In this document: positions 35,556 through 43,489 of the stretch, in pieces
How positions within the stretch are numbered: position 1 is the stretch's first letter
How the letters are laid out: each line of letters starts with the position of its first letter
DNA from: Halalkalicoccus sp. CGA53
GTDB lineage: Archaea > Halobacteriota > Halobacteria > Halobacteriales > Halalkalicoccaceae
Direction of reading: 5' to 3'
Assembly (NCBI RefSeq): GCF_036429475.1
Contig: NZ_CP144125.1
Location: forward strand, 930,001-994,000
DNA length: 64,000 nt
Program-made: the position numbers and the translations under genes
Notes under the pieces: model-generated
Databases searched by the model: none
What the model was told of the DNA's origin: nothing
Seen by the model: the letters and a program-made list of their open reading frames with translations, nothing else

Positions 35556-35731
35556 CGTTCGCCCCTCGTGCTCGATCCACATAGCGTCGTGCCTCGAGCG
35601 CTCGAAGCCGGACGGAACTGACCACTCGATCGCCGCTCCGGCGATCGGTGGACGGGTCCGAACGGGCGCGGCATCGGCCGTGGGAGGTCACGCCCCCGGA
35701 ACCCGATCCCGGGGCGCTCCCATCGACCAAC

Positions 35732-35740
35732 CTATATTTA
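35732..35740 (+). promoter_or_regulatory. TATA box of UspA (4)
   Basis: CTATATTTA lies 22-30 bases ahead of ATG 35762, which points to a leaderless message and decides that start over the longer open frame from 35648. Confidence 0.6.
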
Positions 35741-35761
35741 GGTCCGTGCGGTACCCCCCGT

Positions 35762-36184
35762 ATGGGAGTCCTGATCGCGATCGACGACTCGGATCCGGCG
35801 AGAAAGGCCCTCGAACACGGCTTCAGTGTCCACCCGGGGGAGGATATCACCGTCCTGCACGTGCTGAACCCTCCTGAGTCGGCAACGTACGGCGAGGCAC
35901 GAATGTACGTCGACTGGGAGGAGGTGATGGAGGACCGACGGGAGCGAGCCGAGGAACTGCTCGACGCGGCACGCGATCGTGCGGACGACCACGACGCCCC
36001 TGTCGTCACCGAAGTCGTGGTCGGCCGACCCGCGCGCGCGATCGTGGAGTACGCCGAAGAGCACGACGTCGACCACGTCGTGATCGGGAGCCACGGCCGG
36101 TCGGGCGTCTCGCGCGTGCTGCTCGGGAGCGTCGCCGAATCGGTGGTCCGACGCTCCCCGTGTCCGGTGACCGTCGTCCGCTGA
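35762..36184 (+). CDS. Universal stress protein UspA family (4)
   Basis: Product of 140 residues. LIAIDDSDPARKAL starts the fold and GSHGRSGVSRVLLGSVAESVVRR is close to the protein at 28742-29164, so the two are recent paralogues. The nucleotide-binding loop is intact. Confidence 0.9.
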   Translation: MGVLIAIDDSDPARKALEHGFSVHPGEDITVLHVLNPPESATYGEARMYVDWEEVMEDRRERAEELLDAARDRADDHDAPVVTEVVVGRPARAIVEYAEEHDVDHVVIGSHGRSGVSRVLLGSVAESVVRRSPCPVTVVR

Positions 36185-36427
36185 CTGGCGTGCCCGGAGA
36201 CGCCGGGGTCGGTGGTGGTCCGCGGACTACCCGCCAGGAACCGGACGATCGTAGATCGTGGGCGGAAGAAAGCGACAGGACCGCCCGGGACGATGGACGA
36301 CACGCCCGCCGAGCACGACCGAGCCGTCCGAATCGGGATCGACCCCGATCGGTGGCGTCGCGACCGTCGTTCGCCGGGTCCGGGAATAGCTTTTCATCCC
36401 TGCGAGGGGAACCACGCACGAGAACGG

Positions 36428-36814
36428 ATGGCTCGATCAGGTAACTCGACGACAGGGCCCGGATGGAGCGCCGCTCCGATCAAGTCGGCGTTCTTCCTGC
36501 TGGCACTGACGCTCGCCGGAATCCACCTGTACCTCGGTCTCCTCGCGCCGTTCGTCCCCTCGCAGAGCGCGGTTCAGTTCGTCGTCATCGCGATAGCTCT
36601 CCTCGTCGGCCCGCTCGTCTCTCTCACGAGCTACTGGCGTCCGGTGCTCTACCTCCTCGGCTCGGCGCTCGCGGTCTATCTCGGCGTGATCTGGCTACTG
36701 GCGGGCATGGAGTACTTCGCGATCGGCGTCCTGACGGGTGTCGTGGCGACGGCGTTCGTCGTCCTCGGGGTCTACCTCTTCGTCCGCGAGTCGACCGCCA
36801 CCACCGAGGCCTGA
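36428..36814 (+). CDS. Small four-helix membrane protein
   Basis: Product of 128 residues with four hydrophobic helices between about 20 and 120 and a short Ser/Gly-rich start. ATG 36428 precedes the first helix; the frame upstream is not protein-like. No family was recognised. It lies in the stress island downstream of UspA (4), after 243 bases without a gene. Confidence 0.6.
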   Translation: MARSGNSTTGPGWSAAPIKSAFFLLALTLAGIHLYLGLLAPFVPSQSAVQFVVIAIALLVGPLVSLTSYWRPVLYLLGSALAVYLGVIWLLAGMEYFAIGVLTGVVATAFVVLGVYLFVRESTATTEA

Positions 36815-37140
36815 CCGCGCCCCGGTAGCTCCGGTGAAGATCGCGGGTTCGCTGGCGGTGGACGGTCGCCGGACTCCGATCGAGACCGGCGTACGGACCG
36901 CCTGCCAACGCCGACGGGTTGCGGTAGACGGGCTCATAGACGACGCCGGTCGCGATGAGGATCTCCGTCGCGATGGCCCCCGCGACGATCCCGGCACGGG
37001 CGGTGAGCACCGTTTCGAGGCCGATGCCCGCGTCGCCCGTCGGACCGGCCGGTGCTGACCGTCGACTCCGCTCGGTGACCGACGCTATCCGCGGGGGCTG
37101 TCGTCGCCACGTCGGTGAACCACGTCACGAACGCGAGGAC
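36815..37140 (-). pseudogene. Possible frameshifted remnant of a small membrane protein gene
   Basis: A minus-strand TATA-like TGATATATCGAG near 37168-37179 is followed by a GTG-started frame reading VTWFTDVATTAPADS, which then degenerates. In another frame GIGLETVLTARAGIVAGAIATEILIATG continues as a hydrophobic helix before ending in Arg-rich sequence. This looks like one former gene split by frameshifts; the family is unknown and the call is tentative. Confidence 0.3.
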
Positions 37141-37254
37141 GGAACCTGGAGGGCGTTGGGACGCCGCTCGATATATCACTGCCCGGCCACTCCACGAGGA
37201 TGATCGCACCCGTCGATCCGTTCGGTCGTCTCGGGACTACTCACAGGTGCTCTC

Positions 37255-37502
37255 TCACCCGACGACGATCACCGGTAGTGGCGAGCACCGGCCGACCCGC
37301 TCGGCGACGTCGTCAGAACACGACGCGTTCCGATCGGCTCGAAAACCCGTCGGGTTTCGAACGCTCTCCGGCAGGATACTGCCCGCATCGGTCCGGCCGT
37401 GGCTGCCGACGACGATGTGATCCACGTCGCTGACGACGGTGGAGTCGATGATCTCCCGCGAGACGGTTCCGAGAACGCGCTCGGTTTCGAGGTTCGATCG
37501 GT
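37255..37502 (-). pseudogene. Decayed UspA copy
   Basis: On the minus strand one frame reads NLETERVLGTVSREIIDSTV and VDHIVVGSHGRTDAGSILPESV, matching the UspA at 30590-31024. The end of the domain (DDVAERVGRC then SPLPVIVVG and a stop at 37255) is in a different frame after an insertion near 37330-37390. The N-terminal half is missing. It is a relic of a former duplicate. Confidence 0.8.
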
Positions 37503-37633
37503 CTTCTCTCTAACGGCCGACGCCGAGATCGATCCCGTGACCGAACACGGCATTGAACGGACCAGAATCCCCGCGATTCCCATGCGGTCGGAATCGGAGC
37601 CGAAGTTTTGAGGACTGGCGCCGTAGCTCCGGC

Positions 37634-37909
37634 ATGGATTCGGAGACGCACGCCGTGAACGCACGGGCGTTGGGCATGACCCTGGGAACCGTCTGGGCGA
37701 TCGTCGTAGCGGTGCTGGTGCCCCTGTTACGGATCGGCTGGAGGGGCGAGTGGCGCGAGCTGCTGGCCAACGCCTACATCGGGTACGACGACACCGCCAC
37801 TGGTACGCTCGTCGGAATGGTCTGGCCCTTCGTCGACGGTCTCGTTCTCGGCACCGCGCTCGGGCGGTCGTACGACCGGTTCGACGGTCGGTCCGTGGAG
37901 GGCCGGTGA
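37634..37909 (+). CDS. Small two-helix membrane protein resembling haloarchaeal holin-annotated family
   Basis: Product of 91 residues. NARALGMTLGTVWAIVVAVLV forms the first helix and VGMVWPFVDGLVLGTALG the second, with GYDDTATG between. This plan matches a haloarchaeal family often labelled bacteriophage holin, although a phage role is unproven. The stop overlaps the next start (TGATG). Confidence 0.6.
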   Translation: MDSETHAVNARALGMTLGTVWAIVVAVLVPLLRIGWRGEWRELLANAYIGYDDTATGTLVGMVWPFVDGLVLGTALGRSYDRFDGRSVEGR

Positions 37910-38388
37910 TGACGACCGAGGAGCTACGGGAGTACGGACTGGTCGAGATGTCCGAGGAGGAGATACGGAACTTCCTCACGAACCGGGGCTTCGGCGTGCT
38001 CGGGCTGCCCACCGACGGCGCACCTTACCTGCTCCCGATGTCGTTCGGCTTCGACGGGGAGTCGAGGCTCTACTTCTCGTACTTCGCGGGTGAGGGGAGC
38101 CGGAAGACGGCGCTGAGCGACGCCGCGGAGACGGCGAGCTTCCTCGTCCACGACGCCGACTCGGTGTTCCTCTGGGAGAGTGTCCTCCTGACCGGAACGC
38201 TCTCGGAGCTCGCCGCGGGCGACGCTCCACGGGACGCGCTCGAGAACGCGTGGTACCTGGACCTGTTCGAGCGGGCGGACACCGCGGGTCGGCTCCGGCT
38301 CTACGAGTTCCGGATCGACGAGCGGACCGGGTTCAAGTGTGTGGGGCTGCCGCCCGGACTCGAACGCGACCGCTCCGATCGGGAGTGA
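37909..38388 (+). CDS. Pyridoxamine 5'-phosphate oxidase-like flavin-binding protein
   Basis: Product of 159 residues. A helical start is followed by a split-barrel core: GFGVLGLPTDGAPYLLPMSFGFDG, LYFSYFAGEGSRKTAL, and SVLLTGTLSEL. This is the PPOX-type flavin-nucleotide-binding family, probably binding FMN or F420 to reduce a small molecule. It is coupled to the small membrane protein upstream. Confidence 0.8.
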   Translation: MTTEELREYGLVEMSEEEIRNFLTNRGFGVLGLPTDGAPYLLPMSFGFDGESRLYFSYFAGEGSRKTALSDAAETASFLVHDADSVFLWESVLLTGTLSELAAGDAPRDALENAWYLDLFERADTAGRLRLYEFRIDERTGFKCVGLPPGLERDRSDRE

Positions 38389-38463
38389 GCCGGCCCCGGT
38401 GCCGGTTCGCCACCGGTCGTACGGGTGCGTGCCACTCGACCGGCGCGAACGCGACGCCCCCGA

Positions 38464-39387
38464 TCAGGCGACCCCCTCTACGCGCACCGATCCGACGTCG
38501 GGCAGGTCGTCGACGAGGACGACCGCCTGTCCCTCGATCACCGGCTCGTCGTCCCCGTCGACCACGTCGGTAGTGATCTGGTACCTGCAGTCTCCGAGCT
38601 CCTCGACCACCTCACAGACGGCCGTCATCCGGTCGCCGATCCCCACGGGGGCCAGGAAGGTGAGGCTCTGTGAGACGTAGATCGTCAGCCCCGGGAGGCG
38701 GGCGAGCGCGGCACTGATCAGCCCACCGACGAGCGTCCCGTGGGCGATCCGTCGGCCGAAGCGCGTGCCGCGGGCGTACTCCTCGTCGAGGTGGAGCCGG
38801 TTGGTGTCCCCGCTGGCGGCGGCGAACCGGCGAACGTCCTCCTCGTCGAGCGTCTTCGCGAACGCGACGCGGTCGCCGACGTTGATCCGGTCGTCGGCTA
38901 GCCCGACGCTCTCGACCTCCCAGTCGGCCTCCTCGTAGGCGACCTCCTGACGAACGCTGTAGCGGAACTCCTCGGGGCGTGGCCGTTCGAACTCCTGACG
39001 CTGGAGGACCTGCGGGAGGTGGTGGACGACGTCGTCGGTACTGACGAGGCCGACCGGTTCCTCCCCCTCCACGACGACGAGTCGAGCGATGCCGTGGTCG
39101 AACATCGAACGAACCGCGTCGCCGACCGAAACGTCGGCGTCGACGGTCACGACCTCGCTCGCCATGAACTCGTGGAGGCGACGGCCCTCCGGGTCGGACG
39201 TCTCCCCCAGCAGGCGGACGAAGTCGTCGCTCGTGACGATGCCGGCGACCCGTTCGTCGTCCACGACGACGAGCGAACCGATCGACTTCTCGCGACACCT
39301 CACCGCCGCCTCCGCCGCCGTGGCGTCGGCCGTGACGGTCTCGACCGGACTGCTCATCACGTCCGTCACCCGGATCGGAAACTCCAT
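38464..39387 (-). CDS. CBS-domain pair fused to MaoC-type enoyl-CoA hydratase
   Basis: Product of 307 residues. Two CBS motifs (about 5-60 with VTDVMSSPVETV, and 70-125 with FMASEVVTVDADVSV) form a nucleotide-sensing module. Residues of about 165-300 are a hot-dog MaoC domain with FAAASGDTNRLHLDEEYA, which keeps the catalytic Asp and His of hydratase 2 enzymes but has Arg in place of the usual Pro. It may hydrate an enoyl-CoA under control of adenine nucleotides. ATG 39387 directly begins the first CBS domain. Confidence 0.85.
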   Translation of the reverse strand: MEFPIRVTDVMSSPVETVTADATAAEAAVRCREKSIGSLVVVDDERVAGIVTSDDFVRLLGETSDPEGRRLHEFMASEVVTVDADVSVGDAVRSMFDHGIARLVVVEGEEPVGLVSTDDVVHHLPQVLQRQEFERPRPEEFRYSVRQEVAYEEADWEVESVGLADDRINVGDRVAFAKTLDEEDVRRFAAASGDTNRLHLDEEYARGTRFGRRIAHGTLVGGLISAALARLPGLTIYVSQSLTFLAPVGIGDRMTAVCEVVEELGDCRYQITTDVVDGDDEPVIEGQAVVLVDDLPDVGSVRVEGVA

Positions 39388-39460
39388 GTGAGTGAATCGG
39401 GACCGATCGACAAGAATCCACTCCGGTACGAGCGACCACACCGACGGCCAGTACCGCGGT

Positions 39461-40693
39461 CTAGAGCAGGACGACGAGCGCGACACCGACGATCGAGGTG
39501 GCGCCGAGCACGCCCGCGACGCTCTTTCCCACCCTCGCCGATCCCAGCGACCAGACGATGCCGACCTTGACGACCGTGTTCGTCACGAGGGCGAGGACGA
39601 TTCCGGTCACGGCGACGGCTCCCTCGACGCTCCCCTCGAGCGCGAGCTTCCCCAGCGAGAGCGTTATCGCGTTCGCGTCGACCGTTCCGGAGAGCAACGC
39701 CGTCACGTAGACACCCGCCTCGCCGAACAGCGAGTTGAGCACGTCGACCCCGAGAAGGACCGCCGCGAAGAGGAGTCCGAAGACGAGCGCCGGTCGCACC
39801 CGAAACGGGTTGTCGAGGTCGACCGACGGCGCCCGATCCGCACGGATCCGGGCGAGGAGGGCGAGGGAGAGGAGCCCGCCGACGACCGTCATGCCGACCA
39901 GGGGAACCGCGAGCGGTGCGACGAGTCCCGGGTTGACGACCGCGATCAGGATCAGGACCCTGGGGAACATGGCGATCGAGGCGACCGCGGTCGCGAACGC
40001 ACAGATCGGCGAGAGCTCCGGGGTGCGCCTCGCGTGGTCGGCCATCGCCATCGCCGTCGCGGTCGAGGAGACGAACCCGCCGAGCAGCCCCGTGAGCCCG
40101 ATCCCCTTCGCCGGACCGAGGATCTTCGTGAGGACGTAGCCGAGGAAGGTGAGCCCCGAGACGAAGACGACCATCAGCCAGACGAACCGGGGGTTGAGCC
40201 CGAGCAGCACGTCCAGTTCCCGGTCGGGGAGCAGCGGGAGGACGACCAGGGCGATGATGAGGAACTTCAGGGCCGCTCTGAGCTCTTCCTGGCCGATGCG
40301 CCCGGCGAGGTCGTGCATCGGGTCCTTCACCGCGAGCATCGCCGCGGTGACGGTGCCGAGGACGACCGCCAGCGTGAGCCCCTCCTCCGAGTGGCCCGTC
40401 ATCGCCCCGTAGACGAACGTGAGAACGGCCGCGACCGCCGTCGTCATTCCGACGTCACCCTCGAGCAGTATCTTGCCGACGTACGCGACGACGACCAGCA
40501 CCAGGATCATCCCCAGTACGAGTGGGAGCAGCGACGGGAAGAACAGCTGCGTCAGTGCGCCGAGCAGCGCGATCAGTGGGAACGTCCGGACGCCCGCGAA
40601 GCTCCCGGCGGACTCGCTCTGCTGGCGCTCGAGGCCGATGAGGGCACCGACTCCGAGCGCGACGAAGAGCGCGACCGATCCCGCGGGCTCCAT
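39461..40693 (-). CDS. MgtC/SapB N-terminal plus DUF4010 membrane protein
   Basis: Product of 410 residues with about 12 helices. The N-terminus (FVALGVGALIGLERQ, VRTFPLIALLGAL) is the MgtC/SapB pattern; the C-terminal two thirds match DUF4010 (GLLGGFVSSTATAMAMADHAR). Such proteins are linked to Mg or acid stress, but transport activity is unproven. The ATG at 40693 begins the first helix. Confidence 0.85.
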   Translation of the reverse strand: MEPAGSVALFVALGVGALIGLERQQSESAGSFAGVRTFPLIALLGALTQLFFPSLLPLVLGMILVLVVVAYVGKILLEGDVGMTTAVAAVLTFVYGAMTGHSEEGLTLAVVLGTVTAAMLAVKDPMHDLAGRIGQEELRAALKFLIIALVVLPLLPDRELDVLLGLNPRFVWLMVVFVSGLTFLGYVLTKILGPAKGIGLTGLLGGFVSSTATAMAMADHARRTPELSPICAFATAVASIAMFPRVLILIAVVNPGLVAPLAVPLVGMTVVGGLLSLALLARIRADRAPSVDLDNPFRVRPALVFGLLFAAVLLGVDVLNSLFGEAGVYVTALLSGTVDANAITLSLGKLALEGSVEGAVAVTGIVLALVTNTVVKVGIVWSLGSARVGKSVAGVLGATSIVGVALVVLL

Positions 40694-40851
40694 CGCCCGA
40701 ACCCACGCCGTAACCGGGGAACTATGTACCGGTATAGAGCTCCCGATCCGGGACAGTCTCCGAGACCGGCGGACAGTATGGACCGTGCGGACGAGCGAGG
40801 GGACGCGGCCCGACCGACGGTTTTGTATCGACCACGCCCGAACCTCGGGTG

Positions 40852-41862
40852 ATGGACGACCCGCTGTGGACCGAGCGACACGCGCCGACCCTGGAGGAGC
40901 TCCCACAGCCCGACGTGCGCCGGTACCTCGAGGGCGCGGCCGACGAGCCGATCAACCTCGTCCTCCACGGGCCCGCCGGCGTCGGAAAGACCGCGGCGGT
41001 ACGCGCGCTCGCCCGCGACTCACACGACTCGATCGACGACCTCGTGATCATCAACGTCGCCGACTTCTTCGGCATGACGAAGAAACAGCTCTCCGAGGAC
41101 CCCCGGTTCTCCTCGTTCATCACGCCGAAGCGCCGACGCGAGTCCTCGAAGGCGGCACTGATCAACCACGTCCTGAAGGAGTCGGCCGCCTACCCACCGG
41201 TCTCGGGTTCGTACAGGACGATCCTGCTGGACAACGCGGAGGCGATCAGGGAGGACTTCCAGCAGGCGCTCAGGCGGGTGATGGAGCGCCACCACGAGGC
41301 GACGCAGTTCGTCATCACGACGCGCCAGCCCTCGGCGCTCATCTCACCGATCACCTCCCGGTGTTTCCCGATCCCGGTTCGCGCGCCGTCGACCGCCGAG
41401 ACCGTCACCGTCCTCGAACGGATCGTCGACCGCGAGGGCGTCGAGGCCGATCCCAACGGCCTGGAGTACGTCTCCGGCTACGCGGGCGGCGACCTCAGGG
41501 AGGCCATCCTCTCGGCACAGACCGTTGCGACGAAAGAGGGCGAGATCACGATGCAGGCCGCCTACGAGGTCCTCGGCGCCCTCGGTCCCGACGAGCGGGT
41601 CGAGAGGATGCTCGCGGCGGCCGAAGCGGGCGAGTTCTCCGACGCGAGGTCGACGCTCGACGACCTGCTGGTCGACGAGGGCTACGACGGCGGCGAAGTG
41701 CTGGAGGATCTGCTCGAGGTCGGTCGGAAGCGCTACGACGGCGAGCACCTGGTCGAACTACACCGCAGAGCCGGCGAGGCGGACTTCGACCTCGCCCGCG
41801 GGACGAGCGACCGGATCCACCTCTCGCACCTCCTGGCCGATCTCGGTGCGAACGGACCGTGA
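40852..41862 (+). CDS. Replication factor C small-subunit paralogue
   Basis: Product of 336 residues. It has an AAA+ clamp-loader core: Walker A GPAGVGKT (40-47), a Walker B region ILLDNAEAI (124-132) and the SRC sensor/arginine-finger motif in TSRCFPIPV, then a helical C-terminal domain. The usual LDEAD Walker B is changed to LDNAE, so the catalytic Glu is replaced. It probably belongs to the clamp loader that loads PCNA (gene at 61947), or to a variant loader. ATG 40852 follows a TATA-like TTTTGTATC near 40820. Confidence 0.85.
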   Translation: MDDPLWTERHAPTLEELPQPDVRRYLEGAADEPINLVLHGPAGVGKTAAVRALARDSHDSIDDLVIINVADFFGMTKKQLSEDPRFSSFITPKRRRESSKAALINHVLKESAAYPPVSGSYRTILLDNAEAIREDFQQALRRVMERHHEATQFVITTRQPSALISPITSRCFPIPVRAPSTAETVTVLERIVDREGVEADPNGLEYVSGYAGGDLREAILSAQTVATKEGEITMQAAYEVLGALGPDERVERMLAAAEAGEFSDARSTLDDLLVDEGYDGGEVLEDLLEVGRKRYDGEHLVELHRRAGEADFDLARGTSDRIHLSHLLADLGANGP

Positions 41863-41917
41863 GCGGGGTCGGACGGTCGAACCGACCGGCCGGCGACGGG
41901 CTCGGGGCCACTCACCG

Positions 41918-42847
41918 TCATCGGTCTCGCCGATTGCGTACCGCCCACGGTCGGAGGATCGCGTAGACGGCCTCGTTCGCGGGGACCGCGACGTCGTTCT
42001 CTCGACCCCGTCGAACGACAGCCCCGTGGAGCGCCTCCAGCTCCACCGGCTTGTCGTGTGTCACGTCGTAGTGGAGCGAGGAGTACGAGTCGTCGTCGAG
42101 GTCGTCGGCGAACTCCATCCACCGGTCGACGGTCCCCTGGGGGAGGTCGACGCCCGTTGCCCGACCGACGCGACACACCTCTTCGACGATCCGTCGGTAC
42201 ATCTCCCACGACTCCTCGGTGTCCCGGATCCGACCCAGGGGGAGCCGTACCGCCGCGGTCATCCCGGCCTGCGCGCAGATGAAGGCGGCTTTCTCCCAGA
42301 GGACCGTCCGTATCGACCCCGAGAGCGTCGCGTCCATCCCGTCCGCGCGCTCACACCACTCGAGCAACCGCTCTCCCCGCTCGCTCCGCGTGCCGTCGAG
42401 CTCGCCGAAGGTGAACGTGGCTGGTCCACCCGTGTGCTCGATCACCCCGGGTTCGTGGATGGTCGAGAAGACGTACGCGACGCCGCCGACGACTCGATCG
42501 GAACCGATCGTGGCCGAGAGTCGCTCCTCGTTGTCGAGGCCGTTCTGGAGCGAGACGACGGCCGTCTCCTCCCGGAGCAGTGGCTCGAGTTCGGCGGCGA
42601 CCTCGTCGGTGTCGTAGGACTTTACGGTGACCAGAACGACGTCGCAGGGTCCGATCGACGCGGGGTCGTCGGTCGCGGGCAGATCGACCTCGAAATCGCC
42701 CCGGACGCTCTCGACGCGGAGACCGTCCCGCCGGATCGCGTCGAGGTGCTCGCCGCGTGCCACGAGGTGGACGTCCGCTCCGGCCCGCGCGAGCCGGCCA
42801 CCGAAGTAGCCACCGACCCCTCCGGCACCGTAGACGGCTATCTTCAT
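41918..42847 (-). CDS. 2-dehydropantoate 2-reductase family protein
   Basis: Product of 309 residues. MKIAVYGAGGVGGYFGGRLARAG starts a Rossmann NADP site; VTVKSYDTDEV has the Lys (about residue 75) and NGLDNEE the Asn of ApbA/PanE enzymes. The C-terminal helical domain (WEKAAFICAQAGMTAAVR) carries the second Lys. It reduces ketopantoate to pantoate in CoA synthesis, or a similar 2-keto acid. Confidence 0.85.
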   Translation of the reverse strand: MKIAVYGAGGVGGYFGGRLARAGADVHLVARGEHLDAIRRDGLRVESVRGDFEVDLPATDDPASIGPCDVVLVTVKSYDTDEVAAELEPLLREETAVVSLQNGLDNEERLSATIGSDRVVGGVAYVFSTIHEPGVIEHTGGPATFTFGELDGTRSERGERLLEWCERADGMDATLSGSIRTVLWEKAAFICAQAGMTAAVRLPLGRIRDTEESWEMYRRIVEEVCRVGRATGVDLPQGTVDRWMEFADDLDDDSYSSLHYDVTHDKPVELEALHGAVVRRGRENDVAVPANEAVYAILRPWAVRNRRDR

Positions 42848-42976
42848 GGACGGACGGGAGTCGTACGCTCTCGGGTCTTCCACACGGTCGTACTGTGTAC
42901 CATCGGTCGGATCCTTCCGAGGCGAACACGTTAACAGTTGTCACCACGCCGCTCGCGCGACCCCGACTGGGGCCGG

Positions 42977-43489
42977 CTACCGCCGCTCGTAGGTGACGAA
43001 CGCGAACTCCGCTCGCTCGTCTCTCCCCGCTTCCGTCCACTCCTCACGGTCGAACTCGGGGAAGTACGTGTCGCCCTCGTAGCTGGTGTGAATCTCGGTG
43101 AGGAGCATCCGGTCCGCGAAGGGGAGGAACGTCTCGTAGACGGTCGCCCCGCCGATCACGAACGCGGTTTCCGCGCCCGTCTCCCGCGCTGCCCCGACCG
43201 CCTCCTCGACGCACCCGACGACGATCGCTCCCTCTGGTACCTCGGGGTCGCCTCGGCTGAGCACCACGTTCGTCCGGTCGGGGAGGGGCCCGCCGAGACG
43301 AGCCTCGATCGCCTCGTACGTCCGCCGACCCATGACGACCGGGTGGCCGGTCGTGACCTCCTTGAACCGCCGGAGGTCCTCGGGGTAGTGCCAGGGCATC
43401 TCCCCGTCCGAACCGATCACGCAGTTCTCGGCGACGGCGGCGATCAGCACGAGGTCGACGTCTCCGTGCCCTGCGGCCGCTTCGACCAT
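42977..43489 (-). CDS. folA: Dihydrofolate reductase
   Basis: Product of 170 residues. IAAVAENCVIGSDGEMPWHYPEDLRRFK is the active-site start (with Glu/Asp later), GHPVVMGRRTYEAI binds NADPH, and FVIGGATVYETFLPFADRMLLTEI is the conserved end. The ATG at 43489 lies in a TGATG overlap with the thymidylate synthase stop, so the two are coupled, and DHFR regenerates the tetrahydrofolate oxidised by the synthase. An alternative GTG lies one codon earlier. Confidence 0.93.
   Translation of the reverse strand: MVEAAAGHGDVDLVLIAAVAENCVIGSDGEMPWHYPEDLRRFKEVTTGHPVVMGRRTYEAIEARLGGPLPDRTNVVLSRGDPEVPEGAIVVGCVEEAVGAARETGAETAFVIGGATVYETFLPFADRMLLTEIHTSYEGDTYFPEFDREEWTEAGRDERAEFAFVTYERR

Noticed and set aside
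37634-37909. Prophage indicated by a holin-like gene
   Set aside because: No other phage gene (integrase, capsid, terminase, portal) is nearby, and this small family occurs widely in haloarchaeal chromosomes.
39392-40852. 486-codon plus-strand frame opposite the MgtC/DUF4010 gene
   Set aside because: Arg/Glu/Asp-rich shadow; the minus strand has a coherent multi-helix protein.
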